From assembly GCA_014529385.2 (NCBI GenBank), contig CM043942.1, positions 32,157,469 through 32,221,468 on the forward strand: a stretch of 64,000 nucleotides of DNA, read 5' to 3'. The notes under the pieces are model-generated. The model did no database searches and was not told where the DNA came from. It was given only the letters and a program-made list of their open reading frames with translations. This DNA is from Adiantum capillus-veneris. Lineage: Eukaryota > Streptophyta > Polypodiopsida > Polypodiales > Pteridaceae. A program made the position numbers and the translations under genes. This document shows positions 33,247 through 43,665 of this stretch, piece after piece; within the stretch, counting starts at the first letter, position 1, and each line of letters starts with the position of its first letter.

Positions 33247-34487
33247 GCCACTCTTGTGACGTGGCAGGGCTGGTTTTCGACTAGCATGAAAATTCGCCCG
33301 GCTAGTACCAAAACGATGCGCGAAGAGGTGTCTTGCAATTCTCGCTTCTGCGGCGAGGGTTTTTGAGCGCTATCTAAGCTAGCGCGAGTGAATCTTTGCT
33401 GCTAACGCTGCCATTTTTTTCCTTCTCGCCATCTTCCTCCTTGCCTTCACACTAAAACCTTCATTGTTGATTGGGCGGGCACCCTTTGATTAAACTAGGC
33501 GGTCATTGAGCTAGGTGCTAGTGGGCGGCCGGCCTTGAGTTGGGGCCTTGAGTTGGTGGGAGGCCTTGCATTGGGTTGGCCCACATTAAGCATACATTTC
33601 GGCAAGGCATTGCTTCCCAATAAAGTTTCAAAACAAACTTGTCGAGCACAACATTGGGTGGCCACACTTGGGCATACATTTTGGCCAAGGCAATGATTCC
33701 TTCATTGGCGGCATTCGGCGCACTTACCGGCCATGCAGTGTCGGCATTCGGCACACTTACCGATCAGGCAGTGTTGGTACACATGTCGACTAAGGCATCG
33801 CCTACAATCATTGCATTACAAAAGATGACATTTTTGACAGAGAACTCAACAAGAACTTTTTTGTGCCTTCGTAACAGCACCACATTTTGCATACATAACA
33901 AGCTGCAGTAGTGTTGGCCTTTCCTACAATATTTTCATTCCAGAACCCGGACAAAAGACAAAAACTTCGAGATGGCAATCCAACCGAGTAGACCGGTCTA
34001 GTGCGGACCCAGCCCCCGGTAAATCTTAAACGGTCAATAATTTGGCAACCGTAAATCCAATCACCGATTTGAAAAGACCGATGCCCTCCACAAAGTGAGC
34101 ACTTCAGCCTGACGCATTGATTTCATTCTTGTCCCTTCAGCTGCAGTTCACCAATCTGGTATAGATCTGCTACCGACTCAACTTAAAATTGTCATAACTT
34201 CCTATCCGTAGCTCTGATTTGATGAGCCGTAAAGACAGGCGTGTAGAGCTTTTAGAGTACTTCAACTTGGATTAATAAAACCCCAGCTATGACCACATTA
34301 ATCACACTCACTGTTTGGAATTACCAAGTCATCTTTTGGCCCTTAGAGCCCCATCTGATACACTTTTAGCTTAAAAATTGGCTTGCTAGCAAGCCCTTAT
34401 AACTGTTGAACAATCATGTAGGATTCAAATATACCTGACCGGAATTCTTTGCTTATTTTCTTGCCATGGGAGTGAAGCAACACGACA

Positions 34488-34502
34488 TTCACCCCCTCTG
34501 AA
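34488..34502 (-). other. Polypurine tract of element C
   Basis: On the minus strand CAGAGGGGGTGAA runs directly into the LTR start TGTCGTG. It is the plus-strand DNA priming site expected next to a 3' LTR. Confidence 0.8.
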
Positions 34503-34642
34503 CCTGCACAACCTCCGGTCTGTGCCAATTGCACTTAATCAGCTTCATTAAAATCATCATCAGACATATCATCTGATGTATACATAACATGATCCTCTGG
34601 AGGCGGATCTGAATGAGATTCTTCAAGAAGAATCTTGCCTTC

Positions 34643-35710
34643 TCACTTCTTAAACAGCTTGATCCTTTTTTTTGCAATAGGCACCTTAAGCATAGTACCA
34701 TCTAGTTCACGTAATTGATATGTCGCATTATCAAAAACATGTTGCACCACATATGGTCCAAACCACCGTTTAACCATTTTCCACATAGCAAAGTATTGGT
34801 TCTCCATGCTACTGTCATAGACAAGTACCCAGTCACCATCTTTGATAGCATGTGGTCGTAGTCTAGGCTTTCCATCAAATGCTGCCTTGTTCTTCAATCT
34901 GGCCTCCTTAAGCTTCTCTTTAGCTTGTTCAATATCCTCTTGTCACCTCTCAAGATGGCAAATACGTAGAGCAAGCAAGTCTTCAGTAGACATACCTTCT
35001 TCCCATGGCATTATGGTCCAAGTTGTAACTGCTTCCTCTGTAGGCATAATGGGTTTTTCCCCATGCATCAATTCGAACGGCATAAATCCTGTAACTGAAT
35101 TGTGTGTAGTGCGATCAGCCCACAAAGCAAATGGCAAGAGTTTAGGCCAATCACCAATATGTCCTTCACACGCCTTTGCTAAAGCTTTAACAATAGGTGG
35201 ATGTCCTCTTTCACTCTTCCCATTACCTTCTGGATTATATGTTGTGGTGAGGGCGAGTTTAATGCCCATACGAGCAAAAAACTCTCGAGCTTCATTTGCA
35301 TCCAGTTCCCCTCTATCTGCAGTAATTCTGCCAACACATCCATACCTAGAGATAACATCTTCAAGCAAGAACTTGCATACTGAACTTGTAGCTTTAGTAC
35401 GCAAAGCTCTGCCTTCAACCTGATTTGTAAGATCTTCCTTGGCAAGGACAATATATCTCATCTGCCACACTCCTCGTGGCATTGTAATAAGGTCCACCAC
35501 CCACTTGTAGTGCATAGCCAGTGGATAGGTGGGATGCAACATATCTCTATGTCGCACATTAGAGTACTGTTGACATATTAAGCATGATTCCACAAATTGA
35601 ACCACATCTTTGTACATACCTCTCCACCAATATCGGTCTTTAATTTTGACAAAGGTTGCCCAGACTCCTCTGTGCCCAGCCCATAGACTTTCATGAAACT
35701 CTTTAATCAC
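34643..35710 (-). CDS. Integrase of element C
   Basis: 35,710-34,943 (255 aa) has the zinc module H6, H13, C43, C46 (HESLWAGH...CLIC), then a core with Asp73 (WVVDLITMP), Asp132 (ITADRGELD) and Glu167 (GNGKSERG), i.e. a full DDE triad with 34 residues between the last two. The partly overlapping frame 34,897-34,643 (84 aa) supplies the C-terminal domain: DGDWVLVYDSSMENQYFAMW and RWFGPYVVQHVFDNATYQLR, a GPY motif. A frameshift or stop near 34,942 (a TGA after CHLER) separates them. The enzyme would insert the cDNA into chromosomes. It is the best-kept domain in the window. The ATG at 35,710 is internal to the polyprotein and is not a true start. Confidence 0.9.
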
Positions 35711-36124
35711 CTGCTGTTGGGTTGCTTTGTCGCAAATAATTTGTTGTGGTATCCCTCCTCGGCGCTTCGGTTGCTTCCATAAATGTTTGTCTTTCAGGAA
35801 ATAGCCATAGGCTTTTTTCTTGATCTTCTTGAATTCTCGACCACTTCATCCTTCTTGTCTAGTGAGAGTACTTAGGTAGCGGCCAATCATAAGCCACTCT
35901 CCATCATAAAACTCTTCAGAAAAGAATTCAAAAACATGAGCAATACTACCACAGTTGGCATGCAGATAAGAAGATGTCTAGAACTTTAAGCCAACATCAT
36001 CACTCGTGGTCAGCATCTCTTCTTCATCTTCTAACCTGGCTCTTGATAACATATCTGCAACAGGGTTATCTCTACCTACAATACAACAAAATCCAGGGTT
36101 AAGAGACCTAATATATGCTATCCA

Positions 36125-36702
36125 TCATAGCATGGCAATATCCGGAGTAGAGAAGTTTGCAATCATCCCTATCAGTGGCAAGCAATCTTTCTCTACCACA
36201 ACAGAAGCTCCAATAAAGTATTCTTTATCTGTCCTTAGAGAAGTAGCAACGCCCCAAAGTTCCCTCTTAACCTGTGGATACCCTCGTTGACGAGCATTGA
36301 GTACCTTGGCTCCAAATCTCACTGCATACATGTGTCCTTCAGCATCATCTTGACCTATAGCCCATCCAATAGCTGTCGGGCTAGTGTCAACTGTTAAAAT
36401 AATTGGCCTGTGGCATTTATAATCAACTGTCCTCAAGGTCGGAGCCTCATGAAGCATCTTCTTTAAATTCTTAATAGCTTGTGTGTGAACTTCTTCCCAA
36501 ACAAACCTTTTACCTTTCGTAGCAATTGATACAGCACCTCTGCAACATGAGCAAAGTGTGGCAGCCAAATACGATAAAACACACATGCGCCTAAGAACTG
36601 ATGAACCTCAGTAACTGAAGAACATGTTTCCTTCATATTTTGGATTGCTTCGATCTTTGCTAGACTTGGCCTTCTTCCTTCAGAACTGCACATATGTCCC
36701 AC
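36125..36702 (-). CDS. RT C-terminus and RNase H of element C
   Basis: 36,702-36,463 (79 aa) begins MGHMCSSEGRRPSLAKIEAI QNMKETCSSVTEVHQFLGACVFYRIWLP, the thumb/connection segment of Ty3 RT. An overlapping frame 36,586-36,125 (153 aa) gives RNase H: KNLKKMLHEAP, IILTVDTSPTAIGWAIGQDD, VRFGAKVLNARQRGYPQVKR ELWGV. The Asp (TVDTSP) and Glu (KRELWG) of the active site are present. The switch between frames near 36,540 marks a frameshift. RNase H removes the RNA template during reverse transcription. Confidence 0.85.
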
Positions 36703-37878
36703 AATTAAGACCTCCTTAGCTCCAAAAGTCGATTTTTGACCTGAAAGTGTTAAGTTAACTTCTTCAAGCCTTGATAATATAGCATCACAGTCAGCAATAT
36801 GTTGAGCAACAAACTGTTGTCACCCCCTCTGGTCTTTTGCTTCATCTTTTGAGCCTTCTTCACAGCCCTTAATTGGTAGATCATCAATGAAAGGCATAGT
36901 AACATGTGGGATATAGTCCCTTAATACCTTATTCATGCCGTTCATCGTATGAGCTACTGAATTAGTAGCACCCTATGGCAGTAGCACCCTATGGTAGAGT
37001 GCACATCCTTACCAAACCAAGAGGAGTACGCATTGTAGTAAGATCCCTGCTCTCCAAAGCTAACTAGAATTGATCATATCCTGAATAAAGATCACCCATG
37101 GAGTAAATAGATCTACCTGCAAAGGCCTCAGCAAATTCATCCACAATTGGGCTAGTACCCACATTGCGGATTGTTACTTTGTTAACTGGTTGCTATCCTG
37201 AATGAACCTTAATGTACCATTTTTCTTCGGAACAATAAACCATTGATTAGAATACGGAGCGCATGACGGCTCCAAAATTCCCATTTGCAAATTGATGAGC
37301 TTTGGCAAGTGAGCTTTAGGAACTAGAATAGGACGCAAGCTCCATGGCATGTGTGGAACAGTGAAAATAACCATTGGTGAAACAACACTCGCATCCACAC
37401 ACCCTATCTCACTTGGCTCAAAAGCAAAAGCTTTACCATGTTTTTCGAGCATACCTTGAAAACATTTGATCTCCTCTTCATTGAGGAAACCGTCTTCACC
37501 AACCTTCAGCTGCTGCAGTGTCTCCTTAGTAAACTTATGCCCTATGTTCTTTGGATCTCTGAGTATAGGCTGTTGAGAAGCCTCTTTGATCATCCCATCA
37601 CTTCTTTCTGGCAGTGGTGTAGCCACCTGCCTCACTTTCTTTGCAACAGTCTTGTATTTTGTCTCTATCTGTGCTTCAACAGTTTCACCTGAATCATCTT
37701 TAATATGCATAAGTGCTTCATATAAACTTAACTCATCATACATGTCCATTGAATGGGCCTTGACCACTTCAGTTCCGCTTTGTAACCTGTTTTGCCTGAT
37801 CTCTTCAAGCACTGACATAGTATCTACGTAAGATACCTCTTCAAAGACTCCTAAAATCACATCATCGGATTCAAGCAC
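36703..37878 (-). pseudogene. Reverse transcriptase of element C (frameshifted)
   Basis: 37,878-37,174 (234 aa) includes an acidic linker, then EIGCVDASVVSPMVIFTVPH, LRPILVPKAHLPKLINLQMG ILEPSCAPYSNQWFIVPKKN GTLRFIQDSNQLTK, the RT fingers. Below 37,173 the reading goes on through TIRNVGTSPIVDEFAEAFAG RSIYSMGDLYSGYDQF. The active site reads MPFIDDLPIKG (FIDD at 36,880-36,891), intact. Between them a 16-bp tandem duplication (36,966-36,981 and 36,982-36,997) shifts the frame and there are stops (near 37,065 and at the LP*G site). The element could not make this RT without help. Confidence 0.85.
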
Positions 37879-38051
37879 ATCACAACCCTACAATTCACTT
37901 TGAATACCTGAAACATACTGTTTTTCCCACTTTGGCAAATCGTTAAATTTTCTGTAAGAGACTGAACCTTCAGATGTTAACCCCAAAACCCCCGAAGAGA
38001 AAGCTTCTCTTTGCAGGAACTTCTCCTCACATGTACCACCATAGTCCTGCT

Positions 38052-39170
38052 TTATAATGGCACTCCGAGAAAATCCTGTGCAAACCTGTGTTCTCTAAAC
38101 TCCTTGCATATCTTTGGCATTGGATGATCACGTAGACTGTCCTTATTCCTAGCATGGTTGACACATACAGTCAAGGATTGCACTGCTTTCTTACCATCAC
38201 GGCTCCCAACCCTGGCATAGGCCAAGCCATCATCCAGCACTTTGGTTTCCATTTGCATAGCCGTAATGTATGGTTGCCCCAGAATTAAAGGATAAGAGGA
38301 ATTCTCCTATATAAAGAAGTTTTGCTCATCACAGACATCCCCTACAGTTACCTTAACATTGGCACATGCACCATAGAGGTCGCCTGGAAGCATATTGGCA
38401 GCTCGAATCCGCCAACCATGGTCCACATCAATAGGCCATTTCCCCTTTTTGTGCAAGCTTCTTTTAGCCATCAAATTGATCTCCGATCCATGATCTATGA
38501 GTGCCAAGACCGGTTCTTCGATGTTGCCAAGCTTTAGAACAGTTTCGGGTGTTGCTCTTGCCCACTGAGTCCTTGAAAAGTGACTTCTTGGTATGCTTTC
38601 ACTATCTTCATCTTCATTGAAATGAACATGCCTTACCTCAGGTACGGTTGGATTTGACACCACCACAGACCTCGACTCTTCTTCTTCTTCAAGATTCACC
38701 AAATACTCTTCATAGTCGTCTAGAATTGCTTCAATGTGGCGTACCGCCTGGCTCTTCACTGACTCCGGCTCGTGTTCACTTGGTATCTGCCGCTTCCTTT
38801 TGATGATATCTATTATCTCCTCATGAAACTCACATTTGGCAATGCCCAATATATCACCCAATGTGAGCTCCACCTTGCTATTCAGAATTCGCTCTTCAAA
38901 GACTTTCTTTAAATCTGTAGCTGATTCAATGTCAGACTTGAGCTTATAAGAGGGTCCCCTGGGTTTACCTTGCTTTTTGTCCTTAGGTGCCTCCTCCATC
39001 ACCACTTCAGGAGCGGGCTTAGGAGCAGGACTTTCTTCTTTCTTGCTGTTGAACCTCGTTGTCCTTTTCGATGTCCCAGGAGCTTCTTCATCTCTTTTCC
39101 GCTTTTCCTTCACCATAGACTCATTAGCTTGAGACTTTGCAATGAATGCATCCACCAAGAGGGAATCCAC
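38052..39170 (-). CDS. Gag C-terminal/protease region of element C
   Basis: 39,170-38,307 (287 aa) is a charged Lys/Glu/Pro-rich region (KRDEEAPGTSKRTTRFNSKK) followed from about residue 215 by VLKLGNIEEPVLALIDHGSE INLMAKRSLHKKG, a retropepsin-type active site where the usual D-S/T-G is D-H-G-S. WRIRAANMLPGDLYGACANV KVTVGDV follows as flap and core. 38,258-38,052 (68 aa) continues after one stop with METKVLDDGLAYARVGSRDG. The DHG form is seen in some Ty3 polyproteins as I recall, so it may not be a loss. The role is polyprotein cleavage. Confidence 0.75.
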
Positions 39171-39327
39171 TAGATCAGTCCACCCTATGGTTTCTCGAAT
39201 TGAATTCCCTACTTGTCGCAGCTTCCCATAAGTTACCTATCTAGTTTCTGTTATCTTCAAAGCATAAGGCCATAATTGACCCTTGGTACCTGCACCATCT
39301 TCATCACCCTTCCCGCATACTTGCAGC

Positions 39328-39776
39328 CTATATGTAGCTACCTCCACAAGAGCAATTATGTTGAATCTCTTCAACTATCTTCTTCATGCCGCCCCTACCA
39401 AAGTTTAGGCGGAGCATCTCACCTGTTGCCCTAAGGTGTATCTTCTTGTCCTTCCATAACACCACATTCCTTTTATATGCTTCGTCAAAATCATCACATT
39501 CTTTAACATACTTGTGGTCTTCACTGTCACACCACATGCATCGGTCCCAGCCTTTGCGTGGTGGCTGCTATCTAGGCTCAAATGTAGACCCCTTTGCAGC
39601 TAGTTTAGCTTTAAAATTCAAATTCAATTCTTGAATACCTTTTACCAATTCGTCAAGAACTGGCTCCCCCACTCTGGGTATTTTCGAGGTTGTTTTCTCT
39701 TTAGGTTCCTCCTTCCCATTATCCATGATGTCAGCCATGATCAACTTATCGACTCTCATCTGTCGTTTCACGATCA
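39328..39776 (-). CDS. Gag zinc-knuckle region of element C
   Basis: Downstream of the copia insertion the gag frame continues on the minus strand with VKRQMRVDKLIMADIMDN, VLDELVKGIQELNLNFKAKL AAKGSTFEPR, then a stop at about 39,568, then WDRCMWCDSEDHKYVKECDD (C-x2-C-x4-H-x5-C) and FDEAYKRNVVLWKDKKIHL. The knuckle spacing x5 before the last Cys differs from the common x4. It binds element RNA in normal relatives. The first Met assigned by ORF calling lies in the copia LTR and is not real. Confidence 0.75.
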
Positions 39777-39781
39777 TGTTG
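39777..39781. repeat. Target-site duplication TGTTG, left copy
   Basis: TGTTG directly before the copia LTR start at 39,782, matching TGTTG at 43,661-43,665 directly after the other LTR. Confidence 0.95.
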
Positions 39782-39973
39782 TGAAGGGGATCAGGGAGCA
39801 CCACAGACGGAGAGTGAGAGAGAGAGAGAGAAGGAGACACACACACAATGTGGGTGGGGAGACTCAAAGAGTGAGCAGCCCCCTATACACTTATGCTATG
39901 TATAAGGTATACAAGTCAGTGGGCGCCCAGACTCTGGGCGGCCGGGCAAGGCACAAGCGCCTATACCCCAACA
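39782..39973 (-). repeat. Copia element 3' LTR
   Basis: 192 bp; contains an internal GA run (about 39,815-39,831) followed by GGAGACACACACACAATG. The GA length differs from the other LTR, and a few substitutions separate the two. Confidence 0.95.
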
Positions 39974-40025
39974 ACCTCCCATTAAAGGCGACTATGCCTT
40001 TAAGCAAGGGAACCTAGTCTAAAGA

Positions 40026-40406
40026 CTACAAAAGGTGAGAGAAAACCGCTCTCAACCGATGCCCACTGGCTGGCTGGTTATGATCGTGTGCATCCGGTTG
40101 TCCTGCTCCCGTGTAAGTCCATACACCACCAGACGTACCGCACACGTACTGCAAGTATGTATGCAATACCTGCATATCTCCCTCGTGCACTATGCCATCA
40201 TCAGTCAACAAACGACTGACAACCCCAACTGCAAATGCTCCCACTACAGCTGTGATATCCGGTCTCAAGATCAACATCTCATACATGAGACCACCGAATG
40301 CCGATGCAATGCTAGCGGGCCCTGCTAGCTCTACGGAGCATGCATCAACATATATATCCCTGGCAATAGGCATCTCTGACTGACAAGGCGTGTCAGCCAC
40401 ATGCAT
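40026..40406 (-). CDS. Copia element terminal ORF, unknown
   Basis: A 126-aa frame (MHVADTPCQSEMPIARDIYV...) follows in another frame after the previous one. It has an Ala/Gly/Val-rich centre (TAVVGAFAVGVVSRLL) and then LHTYLQYVCGTSGGVWTYTG. It sits where RT and RNase H lie in a complete copia element, but I see none of their motifs. It may be non-homologous filler or a captured sequence. Confidence 0.45.
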   Translation of the reverse strand: MHVADTPCQSEMPIARDIYVDACSVELAGPASIASAFGGLMYEMLILRPDITAVVGAFAVGVVSRLLTDDGIVHEGDMQVLHTYLQYVCGTSGGVWTYTGAGQPDAHDHNQPASGHRLRAVFSHLL

Positions 40407-40409
40407 CTC

Positions 40410-40961
40410 CTAACTGTCCACAAAAGACGCATCAACCTGTCGTGCAACCTCAGAGAAAACCAGCTGCTCTAGGTGTCTACTGGAAGACATATCCTGCACA
40501 ACTATATCCCCATGCTCACTGTCGAGCATAGAAAGGAATGACTGCATAATCGCTGACATCTCAGCCTCCTCTGCAATCATCCACTGCAAACATGACCACT
40601 CAATCTGTTGTGACTCACTAGAGCAAGACCGCTCTACCTGTCTATCCTGCATAGAAGTATCTCGCACAACTGAGTCTCTGCTTTGCTCAGTCACTAGCAA
40701 AGCATGCATGTCTGACTCTGTCACCTCTCTGTGTGACTGCTCAAGTCGTGCCCCAACTGTGTGCACAACGAGCTCACTACTCTGCACTCCATGCAAAGCA
40801 TCCTGCAACCCACAAGAAAAAGAGACTCGCCTACTCTCTCGCTCTCTACCTGGGTGCGTGATCACAGAGACAACACCGTCTCTCGTGTGATCCACATGCA
40901 ATGGGTAACCTGTACCACTCTTGGAACCTCTCGCAATCACTAGCGAACCCAAATGCATCAC
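40410..40961 (-). CDS. Copia element gag-pre-integrase-like ORF
   Basis: This 183-aa frame starts MHLGSLVIARGSKSGTGYPL HVDHTRDGVV, resembling the segment after the copia protease (VIARGxKxGxLYxL). The rest is Ser/Glu/Gln-rich and lacks the integrase H2C2 and DDE motifs that should follow. It continues from the protease frame with a small shift at about 40,965. Confidence 0.6.
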   Translation of the reverse strand: MMHLGSLVIARGSKSGTGYPLHVDHTRDGVVSVITHPGRERESRRVSFSCGLQDALHGVQSSELVVHTVGARLEQSHREVTESDMHALLVTEQSRDSVVRDTSMQDRQVERSCSSESQQIEWSCLQWMIAEEAEMSAIMQSFLSMLDSEHGDIVVQDMSSSRHLEQLVFSEVARQVDASFVDS

Positions 40962-40967
40962 AAAATC

Positions 40968-41465
40968 TCACTCTCGAAGCGAAATCTGACATCCACAATC
41001 TCTAAGCTGACCAATCGAGATCAAACTCACTATCAAATCAGGTACATAGCACACATGTCGTAACAAGTAAGATGCACCACTCGGTAATGACAGTCTCACA
41101 TCTCCTGCACCTGCTATCACATGCACCGATCCATCGGTCAAACGTACACTGCCAAGCATCCCGCTAGAATAGCTACAAAACCATGCACGATGCGGCGTGA
41201 CATGAAACATAGCATCTGCGTCTAGCAACCACTGCGAAGGGAGTGCACTATTCACATGTATAGCATCTCGTGCATAGCTCGAGGTAAAAGTGACATCCCC
41301 GTCACTAGTATACTCCGACACTACATGTGCCTCAACTGTCAAAGCAACTGAGTCCATGGCATCACTACATACATCTCTGAGACTGCCATGTCTCCTACGA
41401 TGTCGCATACGACGAAAACAACGCCGTCTAACGTGTCCAGAATGACCACAATACCAACATGTCAC
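40968..41465 (-). CDS. Copia zinc knuckle and retropepsin (active site altered)
   Basis: The 165-aa frame opens with CWYCGHSGHVRRRCF (C-x2-C-x4-H-x4-C), a canonical gag zinc knuckle, then an Arg-rich stretch. Near residues 103-116 it reads QWLLDADAMFHVTPHRAWF, matching the copia protease WxLDSGAxxHMTxxxxWF with Ser-Gly changed to Ala-Asp. LRHVCYVPDLIVSLISIGQL is the typical copia protease end. The catalytic Asp remains but the flanking change should disable it. Confidence 0.8.
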   Translation of the reverse strand: MTCWYCGHSGHVRRRCFRRMRHRRRHGSLRDVCSDAMDSVALTVEAHVVSEYTSDGDVTFTSSYARDAIHVNSALPSQWLLDADAMFHVTPHRAWFCSYSSGMLGSVRLTDGSVHVIAGAGDVRLSLPSGASYLLRHVCYVPDLIVSLISIGQLRDCGCQISLRE

Positions 41466-41477
41466 CTGTCGGCGTAC

Positions 41478-41819
41478 TCATGAATGTACATGTCTCACAC
41501 GAGTCCTTGATGACTCAGATCTATCATACATATCATGTAATCTGCACCAAAGTGCTCTCGAAGTAGTCTCATACATAACAAGAGCATATACAGATTCCGC
41601 AAGGTGCAAAGAGAGTGTAGATAGTGCCATCTCCTCTAGCTCTTGCCACTGATCGTTAGACATGTTTGAAGGTCTACCTACATCACCACTCAATGGTCGA
41701 TGCAACCCTCGCTGTGTCAATGCATCAAGCATACACTCTCTCCATGCTGCAAAGTCTGGCCCATCAAACATGCACATTTCGGAGAGATCATAATCTGAGC
41801 GATCATCTGTCTCTGCCAT
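41478..41819 (-). CDS. Copia gag (capsid) N-terminal part
   Basis: The 113-aa frame starts MAETDDRSDYDLSEMCMFDG PDFAAWRECM, the usual copia gag start (FdGxNFxxWkxxM), and includes DQWQELEEMALSTLSLHLAE and TSRALWCRLHDMYDR (the LWxxLxxxY helix). It is followed by a stop and then the zinc-knuckle ORF. The ATG at 41,819 is the probable true start. Upstream lies a 1.65-kb leader. Confidence 0.8.
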   Translation of the reverse strand: MAETDDRSDYDLSEMCMFDGPDFAAWRECMLDALTQRGLHRPLSGDVGRPSNMSNDQWQELEEMALSTLSLHLAESVYALVMYETTSRALWCRLHDMYDRSESSRTRVRHVHS

Positions 41820-43452
41820 GAGCAGAATGTAGCAAACTAGAAATCAAAACCACCTCACCAACAACACCTGGAAACTGTCTACAAATATGGCCAGAAACAC
41901 AATGTAAAACCTGTGAGACACACTCCAAAATAGAGCTTCCGCAATGTCAATACAAGCCTCGCATGCTCTAGTATCACACTGCAATCTGGGAGCTAATCAC
42001 CAAGCCCACACTGTGCGGTATCGATGCATACACACGCACAAATCTCCCACCTGCAGAGAACACCGCACGCAAATGCTGAGTGCAACCCGCAATCTCTACC
42101 TAGATCACATAAATGATACGCATAAAACTCCTGGGAAAATTTCGCCAGAGTTTCGACGCACAATGGCTATCAACACAAAATAACCATTGTCCTGCAAGCT
42201 CAATACAATGAGCAATCAATGCGCATCAAACTACACTCAACATACATGCATAAGCTCTGCAAAACTATGGCAAACAATGCTAGAGATCACAAGACTCTCC
42301 CACCTGAGAGCAAACCACTGTCTCAAGCAAAGAAAGATACACAACTCCTCACTCTTGCGAGAGTGGATACAAAAAACACAAAACTGTGTCCAAACTGACA
42401 AAACCTGTCAAAGTGAGAGTAAACACTCGATCACAAACTATGGCGAGAATCTGGGAAAAATCCGACAGAATTTCCCCTGAAAACTGAGCAAAAAACTCAA
42501 GTACAATCTCTACCATAAACCATAACACTACTCAATGCCAATGAGTAGAAATGCCAAAATGGCTCCACATTTTCACATACAATGGCAATCCGTACTCAAC
42601 GTACATCAACGGAGTGACCGCGCATAAGCAAGCGCCAAAAGATTTGCAATCCAGAAACTTATTCAATGCGAAAACAATGCTCTCAAGAGAGCTCACGGGC
42701 ACTTGAAAGTGCTCGCCAAAATGCATATATAATGGGCATCAACCATGCGCCATAACCATATGCAAACCATCCACAAAGACCATGAATCCAAGCACAAAAT
42801 CACTGCCAAAGTATCCTGTGAAAACCAGTGAAAGAAGCTCCACCTGTGTGCTCCAAAAAAACTACGTCTCTCAAGAGACCGCTTCGGTGGTGTGTAAACG
42901 CCTCTGTACTTCGTTGCCCAAGTCTACCAAAAAACCCTCAAACCACAAGCTTAACACAAGCTGCAATTGCATCTTCAGCTCAGAATTTATGCACTCAACT
43001 TCAAGCATCTCCCGTGCTTCCAAAAGTGCATCAAACTCGCACACAATGCGACAACAGAAAATCTGGAATTTCTGTATACAGTCAGTCTGAGCTGAATATC
43101 AGCAAAACGGTGAGGAATTTGCAAAAAGTTTCTTCTGCAAAGTTGTAGACTACGTCAAAACGGATGGGCAGCATTGACAGAATTCTCAGATCTGCATTCT
43201 ACAAGGAGAAAAACGAATCTGAAAACTATGCAGTTGCGCACACAGTTTTAGGGCAGCACCTTCACTTACACGCAATCTTCCACACTCCTTTCTGAGCTTC
43301 CACAAGAGCATACATCACTCTCAACTGAGCTCACAAGCTCCCATTGCATTCTCATAGCAAGTCTTCTGCTTTCTTAATCTCTCTACCGTCGAGAGAGAGC
43401 GAGCTATCGCCTCGAAGCTCTCAAAGCCGTTGTGCTTTCCACGGTCGCCATA
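41820..43452 (-). other. Long leader of the copia element
   Basis: About 1.63 kb between the primer site and the gag start contain only short frames with no motif. For a 3.9-kb element this leader is long. Phrases such as 'cgccaaaatgcatatataatgggcat' at 42,713 and a similar 'gaaatgccaaaatgg' at 42,548 hint at internal duplication. Confidence 0.6.
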
Positions 43453-43464
43453 GCTCTGATACCA
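43453..43464 (-). other. Copia primer-binding site (initiator tRNA-Met)
   Basis: GCTCTGATACCA on the plus strand is the complement of TGGTATCAGAGC, the standard plant primer site for initiator tRNA-Met, two bases from the LTR end. Confidence 0.93.
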
Positions 43465-43466
43465 AT

Positions 43467-43660
43467 TGAAGGGGATCGGGGAGCACCACAGACGGAGAGT
43501 GAGAGAGAGAGAGAGAGAAGGAGACACACACACGATGTGGCTGGGGAGACTCAAAGAGTGAGCAGTCCCCTATACACTTATGCTATGTATAAGGTATACA
43601 AATTAGTGGGCGCCCAGACTCTGGGCGGCCGGGCAAGGCAGAGGCGCCTATACCCCAACA
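43467..43660 (-). repeat. Copia element 5' LTR
   Basis: 194 bp; starts TGAAGGGGATC and ends CCCCAACA on the plus strand, followed by TGTTG. It contains a GA run and GGAGACACACACACGATG. Confidence 0.95.
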
Positions 43661-43665
43661 TGTTG

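Larger units (their letters stand above)
31069..34487 (-). repeat. 3' LTR of element C (interrupted)
   Basis: About 2,072 bp of LTR split by the TTAA element at 31,276-32,618. It holds purine-rich subrepeats on 'cttaggcttgagggattcgagag' and 'gagcttaagag' themes at 32,690-33,110, a 28-bp palindrome at 33,219-33,246, and a duplicated segment CATTCGGC(G/A)CACTTACCG near 33,710-33,760. It aligns with 44,326-46,365 throughout, with small indels. Confidence 0.93.
39782..43660 (-). mobile_element. Gag-only copia-type LTR element nested in element C gag
   Basis: LTRs at 39,782-39,973 (192 bp) and 43,467-43,660 (194 bp) both run TGAAGGGGATC...TACCCCAACA on the plus strand, i.e. TGTTGGGG...CCTTCA on the minus. 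A perfect TGTTG duplication flanks the element. The primer site GCTCTGATACCA (minus: TGGTATCAGAGC) at 43,453-43,464 matches the 3' end of initiator tRNA-Met. A purine tract AATGGGAGG precedes the 3' LTR at about 39,975-39,984. Coding covers gag, zinc knuckle and a damaged protease, but no RT, RNase H or integrase core is found, so it depends on a helper. Removing it and one TGTTG joins the host gag frame. Confidence 0.93.
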
